From assembly GCF_015220045.1 (NCBI RefSeq), contig NZ_JADBGB010000001.1:1083001-1147000 (forward strand): a DNA stretch of 64,000 nt, given 5' to 3'. The stretch comes from Marivivens aquimaris (lineage in GTDB: Bacteria > Pseudomonadota > Alphaproteobacteria > Rhodobacterales > Rhodobacteraceae). Each line of letters opens with the position of its first letter. Position 1 is the stretch's first letter. Below the pieces are notes generated by a model. The model worked only from the letters and a program-made list of their open reading frames with translations. It was not told where the DNA came from and did no database searches. This document shows positions 9,140 through 17,697 of this stretch, piece by piece. The position numbers were made by a program, and so were the translations under genes.

Positions 9140-9991
9140 ATGAAATGGCAAGGCAGACGCCAAAGTACGAACATCCAGGACCGGCGCCGTATGGGCGGTC
9201 GGGGCGGCGCCATCGGCGGTGTCGGAGGCTTGGGTGTCCTTGCCATCGTCGTCATCGGCTGGTTCCTCGGGGTGGATGTGTCGCCCATCCTTGATGGCGG
9301 GCAACAGATGCCCACGGGCCAGTCGCGCGAGCTCACTGCAGCCGAGCAACAAGAGGGCGAGTTTGTCGCCGTCACGCTGGCCGATACCGAAGACGTCTGG
9401 GACACCGTGCTGCCCGAGCAGGCGGGCATCCAGTACCGTCCGCCGCAGCTCGTGCTGTTTTCGGGCGGCACCCAGTCCGATTGCGGCGGTGCGAGCGCCG
9501 TCACGGGGCCGTTCTACTGTCCGATTGACGGGATGATCTACCTCGACACGCAATTCTTTACCGTGATGGACCGCCAGCTTGGGGCAGGGGGTGACTTTGC
9601 CGCTGCCTATGTCGTGGCGCACGAGGTCGCGCACGCGGTGCAGGACCAGCTTGGCATCCTCGACCAGACGATGCGTCTGCGCCAGCGCTCCTCCGAGGCT
9701 GATGCGAACCGCATTTCGGTGATGACCGAACTTCAGGCCGACTGTTTCTCGGGCATCTTCGCCCGCTATGCGCAGGACGCTCTGGGCACGCTGGAGGCAG
9801 GCGACATCCGCGAGGCGCTCAATGCGGCGCGCCAGATCGGTGATGACACGCTGCAACGCAACGCTGGCCAGAGAGTGCAGCCGCATACATTTACTCACGG
9901 CACCTCCGAACAGCGCCAGCGCTGGTTCGATACAGGCTTCCAGACTGCCGATATGGGGCAGTGCAACACATTCGAAGCCCGCTCGCTTTAA
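9140..9991 (+). CDS. Neutral zinc metallopeptidase (YpfJ family), membrane-anchored
   Basis: A 283-residue predicted peptidase. A basic N-terminus (KWQGRRQSTNIQDRRR) precedes one glycine-rich membrane segment (about residues 20-45), so the catalytic part is periplasmic. The zinc site is VVAHEVAHAVQ (HEVAH = HExxH, about residues 158-162), followed by the third-ligand region EADANRISVMTELQADCFSGIFAR. The C-terminal FTHGTSEQRQRWFDTGF motif is typical of the YpfJ (zinc metallopeptidase) family. Substrates are unknown. It is monocistronic with a good Shine-Dalgarno (GGAGG, 8 bases before ATG) and transcribed away from yqaA. Confidence 0.88.
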   Translation: MKWQGRRQSTNIQDRRRMGGRGGAIGGVGGLGVLAIVVIGWFLGVDVSPILDGGQQMPTGQSRELTAAEQQEGEFVAVTLADTEDVWDTVLPEQAGIQYRPPQLVLFSGGTQSDCGGASAVTGPFYCPIDGMIYLDTQFFTVMDRQLGAGGDFAAAYVVAHEVAHAVQDQLGILDQTMRLRQRSSEADANRISVMTELQADCFSGIFARYAQDALGTLEAGDIREALNAARQIGDDTLQRNAGQRVQPHTFTHGTSEQRQRWFDTGFQTADMGQCNTFEARSL

Positions 9992-10035
9992 GTGCGTTGA
10001 CGTTCCTCTGGCGCACGGCTAGAGGAACGGTGTTG

Positions 10036-10121
10036 GCCGGTATGGCGGAATGGTAGACGCAGCGGATTCAAAATCCGCCGATGGTAACATCGTAAGAGTT
10101 CGAGTCTCTTTACCGGCACCA
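10036..10121 (+). tRNA. tRNA-Leu (anticodon CAA)
   Basis: A class II tRNA of 86 bases including an encoded CCA. The acceptor stem GCCGGTA pairs with TACCGGC, and the D arm is TGGCGGAATGGTAGACGC. The anticodon loop is ATTCAAAAT with anticodon CAA. A long variable arm (TGGTAACATCG) and the T arm GAGTTCGAGTCTC are present. A short T-run (CTTTTTCC) follows. It decodes UUG. An antisense open frame over this gene is an artefact. Confidence 0.97.
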
Positions 10122-10675
10122 ACTTTTTCCACTGATTCAATAGAATAGCAGTTCCCGCGCAGGGCAGTCGTGCCTTGATCGCGCCATTTTCCGTTTTCGA
10201 ATGTGGCGGAAATGCGGCAGCAATGTGGCGGTCCTTTCGGGTTGCAATCTGAGAACCCCCGTTCCTGACGCCCGAATCATGTGCCACAAAAAGGTCTCAT
10301 TCGGGTAGTTGGCCGTCTCGATTGCGTGAAACGGGGTCCGCAAAACGCGTACAAAATTCAATTTTGCCATCTATTGGTGCGGTTTTGAAAACAGCGCACA
10401 CCAAATGAGGCAAGATTGAGAACATCCCACAATTACAGGCAGATCGGCCTTGGAATGCGCCTCATAGGCGAGAATATATTCCAGAATGGGCAGCCTTTGA
10501 ATCGCATTTTACCTGTAAAATAAGGGCAGATTTAACAACCCTAGGGTAGGGTGGCTGGAAACAGTCTGTTGCTGTCCTGTTCGCCTTTTCGCGTGTGCAG
10601 CAATCGGCGCCACAACTTTGTGGCAGTATTTGGTAGAAAAAGGCGAAATTGTGAAAAATAAGGTTTAGCGAACGT

Positions 10676-10689
10676 ATACTTTAGAGTAT
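10676..10689. promoter_or_regulatory. Palindrome in the RTX promoter region
   Basis: ATACT-TTAG-AGTAT is a perfect 5-bp inverted repeat with a 4-base spacer. It overlaps TATACT, a plausible minus-10 element for the RTX gene. It could be an operator that controls RTX transcription. The site is not a known motif to me. Confidence 0.4.
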
Positions 10690-10697
10690 TCAGACAT

Positions 10698-10757
10698 AGC
10701 CCAACTGGGGGGGCTTTGGACCGATTGGGGCGGTCCTGGTGAACGCGGTATCCGCGT
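10698..10757 (+). promoter_or_regulatory. Hairpin-rich 5' leader of the RTX gene
   Basis: Three consecutive stem-loops lie in the presumed 5' untranslated region: AGCCC / GGGCT (from 10698), GGACCG / CGGTCC (10718-10736) and ACGCGG / CCGCGT (10743-10757). A further GCCCG element (10886) can pair with either of two CGGGC copies (10897 or 10905) just before the Shine-Dalgarno. The leader is over 200 bases long for a downstream ATG at 10924. A role in mRNA stability or translation is an inference. Confidence 0.35.
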
Positions 10758-10923
10758 GATCCGAACAAAGTGTCTGCGAGAGGAACTTCCTTTTGCTGGA
10801 GAGAAACAACGCGTCGAAAGCGATTTCGGCGTGCGGGATGAAGTCGTGTCTTTCGCCATGGTTGCGGAGGCCGGTCCCTCAGGTCGCCCGAATTAGCGGG
10901 CCGTCGGGCAAGTGGAGAACGAG

Positions 10924-13900
10924 ATGTCTTGGTTTGGTTTTGATTGGACGAAATGCTCTTGGGGTTACGGCTCCTACACGACGCAATGGGGCGACTTTAA
11001 CTATCAGATCGGTGCGAGCGACGGCTGCTATACGTCGACTTACAACGACGAAGGTTGCGTTACCGTAAAGTCGGGCGGCTGGGCCGGCGGTGCATTCGGC
11101 ACCGAGCTCGAAGGCGGCAAGATTAACATCTACGGCGTCGACATCAGCAACATCGGCGACGGAAAAGGCTGCCAGGTCTACTTCCTCGACGCCGATAACA
11201 AAGTCATCCAGCCGACCTACGAACAGCATGACGGTTATGTCACGGTCACTGCGCCGGACAACTTCTGCAAATTCGTCGTCAAGAACTACACCAACTGCGA
11301 TTTCAAGATCGGTGAGCTCCAGTGTGATCCCGTGAATGATAGCGACGGGATCGTCGAAGGTACGCCCGCAGGCGACCTGATCGACCTCGCTTACACCGGC
11401 GATCCCGACGGCGACATGATCGACAACAACGACGCAATCCTTGCTGGCGAATACGGCAACGATGATATCGTCAAAGCTGGCGCTGGTGACGACACTGTGC
11501 TTGCTGGCGAAGGCAATGACGAAGTCTACGGCGGCACCGGTTCGGACACGCTCTATGGCGGCGCGGGTAACGATTACCTCAAGGGCGACGAAGGCGATGC
11601 GGCCGTCTCGAACGTCGACACTTCGGTCGATTGGGGCGATTTCGCGCGCAACAGCAGCGGCCATGTGACCTCGGGCGCGACGCAGGACATCGGCGGCGTG
11701 AACGTGACCTTCTCGTTCAACGGTCAGCAGGTCGGCTCCACCGCGACCTATACCAACCAGAACGAATACGTCGAAGCTGGCGATAACCTCGACAGCAACT
11801 CCGCGCTGTTCCTCTACGGTCCGGACAAAGACACCTGCAACACCGGCTCGACCGAATACACCTTCAACGCTTGGGATCTGAACGATGTCACCGCATCGTC
11901 GAGCAAGATCTTCCAGAGCGGCGCTGTCGGTTCGGACTACGCCTTGGGCAAGACCTTCACGATCAACAGCGGCGCTTCGGTCAAGGACATCACCGTCTCG
12001 GACAATGACGGCTACCTGAACGACAACGACGACAGCGATCAGAAGCTGGTCGGCAGCGAGCACCTCGAAGGCACCACCTATTCGAGCGGCTCCAAGGTCC
12101 AGCCCGAGTACGCCTACACCGTCAAGGACTGCGTCACCGGCGAGTACACCAACATCTACGCGATCCAGATGCCGGACTCGGACACCGTTGCGCTCGCATC
12201 GGACAAGGCCCTGATCCCTGGTCACCAGTACCAGATCGTCAGCTGCCCCGAGAACCTGCCCTCAATCGGCTACAGCCAGCTCGACGGTTACAGCGTGGCG
12301 ACCGATGCTGTCGGCGACGTCTCGACCGCAACGCTCGATTTTTCGTCGGCAGACAGCGCCTACTCGGGCGAAGTCGAGAATGTTTCGTTCCGTATCAATG
12401 ACATCGACTACGGTCCTAATGGCGAATACCACCGCGATATCGTGACTGTCCGCGCCTATGACGCGAACGGCAACGAAGTCGCCGTGACCATCACGCCCGA
12501 GGGTAACCAGACCGTCAACGGCAACACCGTCACCGGCGGCGACATCGATAACGGCGGCACGCTGACCCCGACGTCGGCAGCAGGTTCGGTTCTGTTTGAA
12601 ATCGCAGGTCCGGTGTCCAAGATCGTCATTGACTACGACAACGGCGGCTACAGCGACCAAGCCATCAACGTCACCGACCTGAACGTCACCACCATCGCGC
12701 TCGACACCGGCGTGGCTGGTGATGACGTTATCTATGGCGACGACGGCGACGACTGGATCGAAGGCGACGCGGGCAATGACAAGCTCTACGGCGGCACTGG
12801 CAACGACTACCTGAACGGCGGCGAAGGCGGCGATACGCTCGAAGGCGGCGACGGAAACGATTACTTCGTTGGTGGCAACGGCGACGACAGCATGTACGGC
12901 GGCGACGGCGACGACCTGTTCGACGACGTGGCTGGCACTGATCAGGACAACGCCGGTAACGACTACGTTGAAGGCGGCAAGGGCAACGACGTTGTCTTCG
13001 CAGGTCTCGACAACGACACCATCTACGGCGGCGAAGGCAACGATAAGCTCTTCGGCGAAGGCGGCGACGATTTCATCAGCGGCGACGCGGGCAATGACGA
13101 AATCTACGGTGGCCACGGCGCGGACGATTTGCGCGGCGGTGCCGGTGCAGACGTCATGGCTGGCGGCGAGGGTGCCGATAACATCTCCGGCGGCGATGAC
13201 GCTGACTACATCTACGGTACGGCTGGCGACATCGTCGACGGCGGCGCTGGTGGCGACGACAACGACACGCTCGACCTGACCGGTCAGGGCAAGTTCTACC
13301 TCGACAACCTCACCGCTGACTCCAACGGCAACGGCTTCGACGGTACTGTCCGCTTCGTTGACGACAACGGCGTGGAAACCGGCCAGACCATCGACTTCAC
13401 CGAGATCGAAAGCTTCAAGGGCGACATCTATAACCGTGGCCCGATCGCGAACGACGACGTTGCGACCACTGCGTTCCAGACGCCGGTCATCATCGACCTG
13501 CTGGCGAACGACATCGATCCGGACGGCGACCCGCTCACGCTGGTCAGCGTCACTTCGGACGACGGTCTGGTTGTTCCGCTCGGCGACGGCAAGGTCCTGT
13601 TCACCCCGCTGAACGGCTTCTTCGGTCCGGCGACCATGAACTACACCGTCTCGGACGGTCAGCAGACCGACAACGGTACCGCCCGTATCCAGGTCGAAGA
13701 GCAGCAGCGCGACGGTACCGTCATGGGCACCGCTGGCGATGACGTCATCGACGTGAACTACGCTGGCGATCCCGATGGCGACTTCGTTGACAATGACGAC
13801 GCGATCCTCGCTGGCGACAGCGGCAACGACGACCTGATCTACGGCTACGGCGGTAACGACTCGATCCTCGCTGGCGACGGCAACGACGAAGTCTACGGCG

Positions 13901-15696
13901 GCGCTGGCAATGACTACATCAACGGCGGTGTCGGCGACGACATCATCACCGGCGGCGAAGGCAACGACACCATCGTTGCAGGCGCTGGCAACGACGAAGT
14001 CTACGGCGGCAACGGCGACGACTCCGTTCAGGGCGGCGCTGGTAACGACAACATTTACGGTGGCGGCGGTAACGACACCCTGCGCGGCGGCGACGGCAAT
14101 GACTCGCTGTTCGGCGGTCAGGATGACGACTACATCATCGGCGGTGACGGCGACGATTATGTCAACGGCAACGGTGGGTTCGACACCCTCGACGGTGCGC
14201 TCGGCAACGACCGCATCATCGGCGGCGAAGAGGAAGACGTGCTGATCGGTGGCGCTGGCAACGACACGCTCTACGGTCAGGGTGCCGACGACTCGCTCAT
14301 CGGCAACACCGGTTCAGACGAGATCTACGGCGGCAAGGGCGACGACATCATCGACGCGTCCTCGCAGGATCCCTACGCGCTGCCGGACGTTGGCTACCCG
14401 GGTCTGTACCCGTCGGACACCGATCCGAACAACGACCGCGACTACGTTGATGGCGGCGAAGGCAACGACACCATCTTCACCGGTGACGACGCCGACACTA
14501 TCCGCGGCGGCACGGGCGACGATTACCTCGACGGTGGCATCGACGCCGACGAAATCTGGGGTGACGAAGGCAACGACTACATCATCGGCGGCGAGGGCGA
14601 CGACGTTCTCTATGGCGGTGACGGCGACGACTTCATCGCCGGAGGTCTGGGCCCGAACTTCCCCGACGCGATCAACCAGCCGAACGACGGGACCGACCTC
14701 GTTCTGAACAACGGCCGTGACGATATCAGCGCTGGCGCAGGTAACGACACCGTCTACGGTCAGGACGACGACGACACCATCCGCGGCGGCGAGGGCGACG
14801 ACTACCTCGACGGCGGCATCGACGACGATATCATCTGGGGTAACGAAGGTTCGGACACCATCGTTGGCGGCGACGGCGTCGACACGCTCTACGGTGGCCT
14901 GAACTCGGATACCTTCATCGGCGGCAACGTGGGTGACTACGTTCAGGGCGGCGAAGATCCCGACAACTCGGACGTCGACGTACTCGACCTGACCGGCGTT
15001 GCGTTCGACCGCATTGTTTACGACAACGGCAATCCCGAAGCCGGTACCGTCTACTTCGATGCGAACGACGATACGCAGACCATGCGTTTCGAGCAGATCG
15101 AGAACGTCATCCCGTGCTTCACGCCGGGTACGATGATCGCGACCGCTCGCGGCGAAGTACCGGTCGAGAACCTGCGCGAAGGCGACAAGGTCATCACCCG
15201 CGACAACGGTATTCAGGAAATCGCCTGGGTCGGTTCCAAGCTCATGACCACCAAAGATCTGGTCGCCGCGCCGCACATGCGTCCGGTCCTGATCAAGGCT
15301 GGCGCACTGGGCAACGGCCTGCCGGAGCGTGACATGATGGTTTCGCCGAACCACCGTCTGCTGGTCGCTTCGGACACTGCCGAGCTGTACTTTGAAGAGC
15401 GTGAAGTTCTGGCAGCCGCCAAGCACCTCGTCGGTTCGCAGGGCATCCATCAGATCGACGTGGCGAACACGAACTACATCCACTTCATGTTCGAACGCCA
15501 CGAAGTCGTCCTCTCGGACGGTGCATGGACCGAAAGCTTCCAGCCGGGTGACTACAGCCTCAAGGGCATCGGTAAAGAACAGCGTAACGAAATCTTCGAA
15601 CTGTTCCCCGAACTGCGCGAAAAGGTCGGTGTCGAGAACTACCAGTCGGCCCGTAAGTCGCTCAAGAAGCACGAAGCGAAACTTCTCGTTCGCTAA
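10924..15696 (+). CDS. Large RTX calcium-binding protein with C-terminal Hint (Hint_2) domain
   Basis: About 1590 residues. Order: a cysteine-rich N-terminal domain (Cys at 11, 35, 45, 83, 115, 125, 134); a short RTX block (about 140-226); a beta-rich region (about 227-598); a second RTX block (600-776); a cadherin-like/Ig domain (about 838-925, LLANDIDPDGDPLTLVSV); a long third RTX block (about 931-1343); and a Hint domain starting at Cys1398 (VIPCFTPGTMIAT). RTX nonapeptides GGxGxDxxx bind calcium in beta-rolls outside the cell, and export is normally by type I secretion. No signal peptide and no adjacent transporter genes are present. Hint folds in inteins and hedgehog proteins self-cleave at the initial Cys. 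ATG 10924 follows GGAG by 6 bases; a GTG at 10912 is in frame but weaker. Confidence 0.92.
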   Translation: MSWFGFDWTKCSWGYGSYTTQWGDFNYQIGASDGCYTSTYNDEGCVTVKSGGWAGGAFGTELEGGKINIYGVDISNIGDGKGCQVYFLDADNKVIQPTYEQHDGYVTVTAPDNFCKFVVKNYTNCDFKIGELQCDPVNDSDGIVEGTPAGDLIDLAYTGDPDGDMIDNNDAILAGEYGNDDIVKAGAGDDTVLAGEGNDEVYGGTGSDTLYGGAGNDYLKGDEGDAAVSNVDTSVDWGDFARNSSGHVTSGATQDIGGVNVTFSFNGQQVGSTATYTNQNEYVEAGDNLDSNSALFLYGPDKDTCNTGSTEYTFNAWDLNDVTASSSKIFQSGAVGSDYALGKTFTINSGASVKDITVSDNDGYLNDNDDSDQKLVGSEHLEGTTYSSGSKVQPEYAYTVKDCVTGEYTNIYAIQMPDSDTVALASDKALIPGHQYQIVSCPENLPSIGYSQLDGYSVATDAVGDVSTATLDFSSADSAYSGEVENVSFRINDIDYGPNGEYHRDIVTVRAYDANGNEVAVTITPEGNQTVNGNTVTGGDIDNGGTLTPTSAAGSVLFEIAGPVSKIVIDYDNGGYSDQAINVTDLNVTTIALDTGVAGDDVIYGDDGDDWIEGDAGNDKLYGGTGNDYLNGGEGGDTLEGGDGNDYFVGGNGDDSMYGGDGDDLFDDVAGTDQDNAGNDYVEGGKGNDVVFAGLDNDTIYGGEGNDKLFGEGGDDFISGDAGNDEIYGGHGADDLRGGAGADVMAGGEGADNISGGDDADYIYGTAGDIVDGGAGGDDNDTLDLTGQGKFYLDNLTADSNGNGFDGTVRFVDDNGVETGQTIDFTEIESFKGDIYNRGPIANDDVATTAFQTPVIIDLLANDIDPDGDPLTLVSVTSDDGLVVPLGDGKVLFTPLNGFFGPATMNYTVSDGQQTDNGTARIQVEEQQRDGTVMGTAGDDVIDVNYAGDPDGDFVDNDDAILAGDSGNDDLIYGYGGNDSILAGDGNDEVYGGAGNDYINGGVGDDIITGGEGNDTIVAGAGNDEVYGGNGDDSVQGGAGNDNIYGGGGNDTLRGGDGNDSLFGGQDDDYIIGGDGDDYVNGNGGFDTLDGALGNDRIIGGEEEDVLIGGAGNDTLYGQGADDSLIGNTGSDEIYGGKGDDIIDASSQDPYALPDVGYPGLYPSDTDPNNDRDYVDGGEGNDTIFTGDDADTIRGGTGDDYLDGGIDADEIWGDEGNDYIIGGEGDDVLYGGDGDDFIAGGLGPNFPDAINQPNDGTDLVLNNGRDDISAGAGNDTVYGQDDDDTIRGGEGDDYLDGGIDDDIIWGNEGSDTIVGGDGVDTLYGGLNSDTFIGGNVGDYVQGGEDPDNSDVDVLDLTGVAFDRIVYDNGNPEAGTVYFDANDDTQTMRFEQIENVIPCFTPGTMIATARGEVPVENLREGDKVITRDNGIQEIAWVGSKLMTTKDLVAAPHMRPVLIKAGALGNGLPERDMMVSPNHRLLVASDTAELYFEEREVLAAAKHLVGSQGIHQIDVANTNYIHFMFERHEVVLSDGAWTESFQPGDYSLKGIGKEQRNEIFELFPELREKVGVENYQSARKSLKKHEAKLLVR

Positions 15697-15718
15697 TCCC
15701 AGACTTTGCAGCAGGAAT

Positions 15719-15780
15719 GAGGCAGGAAACTGCCTCTTCCGCATGACCGGAGTGCGCAGTGGGGTGCGCTCTCCGGTTCT
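15719..15780 (+). terminator. Tandem hairpins after the large RTX gene
   Basis: Hairpin one is GAGGCAG-GAAA-CTGCCTC (15719-15736). Hairpin two is ACCGGAG ... CTCCGGT (15746-15777) with an inner GCGC / GCGC pairing, followed by TCTATAT. No long U-run is present, so termination may be weak or the structures may protect the mRNA 3' end. Confidence 0.55.
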
Positions 15781-15993
15781 ATATGCGAAACAATTCGACG
15801 TTGAATTGCTGTTTTTTTGACCGTTGCAGGACAATCTGCGGCGGTAACCTTATTGTTAGACAAATATATCATTTAGCATGTGCGAATATGCTTTCGTATT
15901 GCCCTAGATATGCCTTAGAGAACGACTAGTTTGGGGCCATCGCGTAACGGGTGGCCTGCCCGTGTTTGTTGTGTGCGCGAGGTTATTTGGGGC

Positions 15994-17052
15994 ATGAAAT
16001 TGGGTAAGTACGTTGGAACCGGGCACGCCGACACGATCATTGGATCGGATGGCGATGACACCATCACCGCGAAAGGCGGCGATGATCTGATCTACGCCGG
16101 TGCCGGTAATGACACAATTTATGCTGGCAATGGTTTCGATAAGGTTTACGGCGGCGACGGCGACGACACTATCTACGGTGGTGGCGACAACGACGAGCTG
16201 ATGGGCGAGTCCGGTGCCGATACCTTTGTCATCAGCCCCGACGGAAATCAGGATTGGTCGAACACCACGGTCAAGGGCGGCTCGACCGGCAATGACTATG
16301 ACACCCTCGATTTCAGCGCCTTCACCACGAACGGATGGGAAATCCAGAACTTCGTCAAGAACGCTGAAAGTAACGGTCAACCCGGTTATCACGGTCAGCT
16401 TCAACTCTACAATCCGTCGACCGGCAAGCACGCGAACATCAACTTCGAAGACATTGAGCGCTTCGTGCCGTGTTTCACCACCGGCAGCCTGATCGCGACG
16501 ACGCAGGGCGAAATGCCTGTCGAGGATATCCGCCCCGGCCACAAGATCGTCACCCGCGATAACGGCATCCAAGAGGTCGCTTGGGCCGGTCATCGCGATC
16601 TGACCCAGCGCGATCTTGCGGTGCAAAAAAACCTCCGCCCGATCCTCATCAAGCGCGGCGCGCTTGGCGGCGGTCTGCCCGAGCGGGACATGTGGGTGTC
16701 CCCGAACCACCGGATGCTGCTCGCTTCCGAAAAGGCAGAGCTTTATTTCGACGAATCCGAAGTGTTCATCGCCGCAAAACACCTCGTGGGACTTCCGGGC
16801 GTTGCGCAAAGCATAACGCCGGGCGTCAGCTACTTCCACATCATGCTAGAACGCCACGAAGTGGTTCTGGCTGACGGCGCATGGACCGAAAGTTTCCAAC
16901 CCGGCGATCAGAGCCTCAAGGGTATCGACGGCGACCAGCGCGCCGAGATTTTCCAGCTATTTCCTGAGCTTGCGACGCGCTCTGGCGTTGACGGTTACCA
17001 ATCTGCCCGTCGCTGCTTGAAGCGCCATGAGGCAAAACTACTGCTAGGTTAA
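15994..17052 (+). CDS. Compact RTX protein with C-terminal Hint (Hint_2) domain
   Basis: 352 residues. Residues 10-75 hold five or six RTX nonapeptides (GGDGDDTIYGGGDNDE and similar). Residues 76-157 form a linker domain of the kind seen in RTX-Hint proteins. The Hint domain starts at Cys160 (FVPCFTTGSLIAT) and ends with the same tail as the upstream protein (QSARRCLKRHEAKLLL versus QSARKSLKKHEAKLLV). It is a paralogue of the large upstream gene, reduced to calcium-binding repeats plus the Hint domain. I chose ATG 15994 (MKLGKYVGTGHADTI); the 21 residues upstream look untranslated. It has its own 300-base upstream region with AT-rich sequence. Its stop overlaps the converging mobA-like gene. 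Confidence 0.9.
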   Translation: MKLGKYVGTGHADTIIGSDGDDTITAKGGDDLIYAGAGNDTIYAGNGFDKVYGGDGDDTIYGGGDNDELMGESGADTFVISPDGNQDWSNTTVKGGSTGNDYDTLDFSAFTTNGWEIQNFVKNAESNGQPGYHGQLQLYNPSTGKHANINFEDIERFVPCFTTGSLIATTQGEMPVEDIRPGHKIVTRDNGIQEVAWAGHRDLTQRDLAVQKNLRPILIKRGALGGGLPERDMWVSPNHRMLLASEKAELYFDESEVFIAAKHLVGLPGVAQSITPGVSYFHIMLERHEVVLADGAWTESFQPGDQSLKGIDGDQRAEIFQLFPELATRSGVDGYQSARRCLKRHEAKLLLG

Positions 17053-17639
17053 CGCCCCGTTTTCGCGCGGAACGCGGCCCAATCCTCGGGCGTATCCAGA
17101 TCGCGTCTCGCCCGATTGCCGAACAGCGGAACCAGAACTGTCTGCTGTTTCAACGACTTGACGATCGCTTCTCCACCATTGTCGCCCGTGATGTCCTCGA
17201 ACATCGGCCGTGTGCTCTGATGAAATAGCACCGGATGCCCCGGTTTGCCTTCCGCCGTGGCGGCCCGCCAGATTTTCGCGTTCGGATGGGCGACGCGGGC
17301 ATTGCAGATCGTGTACAGATCCTCCGCCTCGACTTCCGCCAGATCTCCAAGGAACACCAGCACATCGCCCTTTGGCAGCATCTTCACAGCGCCGCGCAGC
17401 GTGCCCGAAATTCCTTCGGCAGCGTCTGGAACGAACAGCGGCGTGACAGGTAGGTCGCGGATCAGGTCCAGACGCGGATGATCGGATGAGGGCAGGGCGA
17501 CAAACACTTGATATCCAGTGGAAAGTGCGCGCTGACATTGAAGGTGGAGAAGAGGCACGCCGTCCACAGGTTCGGCGAGTTTATCGGCGCCGCGCATACG
17601 AGAAGCGTTGCCGGCGGCAAGTATCAGAATAGATATCAT
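17049..17639 (-). CDS. MobA/MocA-like nucleotidyltransferase
   Basis: A 196-residue Rossmann-like NTP transferase. The N-terminus MISILILAAGNASRMRGADKL is the LAAGxSxRMG-K signature that binds the nucleotide triphosphate. VLVFLGDLAEVEAED is in the place of the usual GDxP/MP metal-binding motif, and KPGHPVLF near residue 135 is also characteristic. Family members attach CMP or GMP to molybdopterin (MocA, MobA). No xanthine dehydrogenase or other molybdoenzyme gene is adjacent here, so the exact substrate is open. I chose ATG 17639. The stop overlaps the RTX gene's stop by four bases (convergent). The divergent DUF2254 gene starts 58 bases away. Confidence 0.82.
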   Translation of the reverse strand: MISILILAAGNASRMRGADKLAEPVDGVPLLHLQCQRALSTGYQVFVALPSSDHPRLDLIRDLPVTPLFVPDAAEGISGTLRGAVKMLPKGDVLVFLGDLAEVEAEDLYTICNARVAHPNAKIWRAATAEGKPGHPVLFHQSTRPMFEDITGDNGGEAIVKSLKQQTVLVPLFGNRARRDLDTPEDWAAFRAKTGR

Positions 17640-17697
17640 ATCACGAAGAATGACACGTCTACGGCCCAAAGGCCAATAAGACTTTAGCGAGGGACTG

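Larger units (their letters stand above)
10122..10923. other. Gene-free stretch between tRNA-Leu and the first RTX gene
   Basis: About 800 bases without a convincing gene. Base composition is more AT-rich than the flanks from 10300 to 10690. Short open frames on both strands have no Shine-Dalgarno, no recognisable protein and no codon bias. The right-hand 250 bases hold the RTX promoter region, a palindrome and a hairpin-rich leader (listed separately). No integrase, att-site duplication of the tRNA 3' end, or insertion-sequence end is visible. Confidence 0.7.

Noticed and set aside
9988..10370. Two minus-strand frames over tRNA-Leu and behind it (integrase-like?)
   Set aside because: One is antisense to the tRNA and yields the VKRLELLR-type artefact. 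The other shows no integrase motifs or RBS. No att duplication was found.
11340..14950. Dense short DNA repeats resembling a CRISPR array or satellite
   Set aside because: The repeats are in frame and encode the nine-residue RTX calcium-binding motif; spacing and sequences vary codon-wise and no spacers are seen.
10879..16839. Long minus-strand frames (10879-12225, 12262-13116, 14314-15834, 15904-16839)
   Set aside because: They are antisense to the RTX-Hint genes, and their Ala/Val/Asp-rich composition mirrors the RTX repeats.
17049..17538. Alternative 164-residue minus-strand frame over the MobA-like gene
   Set aside because: It lacks the LAAGxSxRMG nucleotide-binding loop that the chosen frame shows, and has no start signal.
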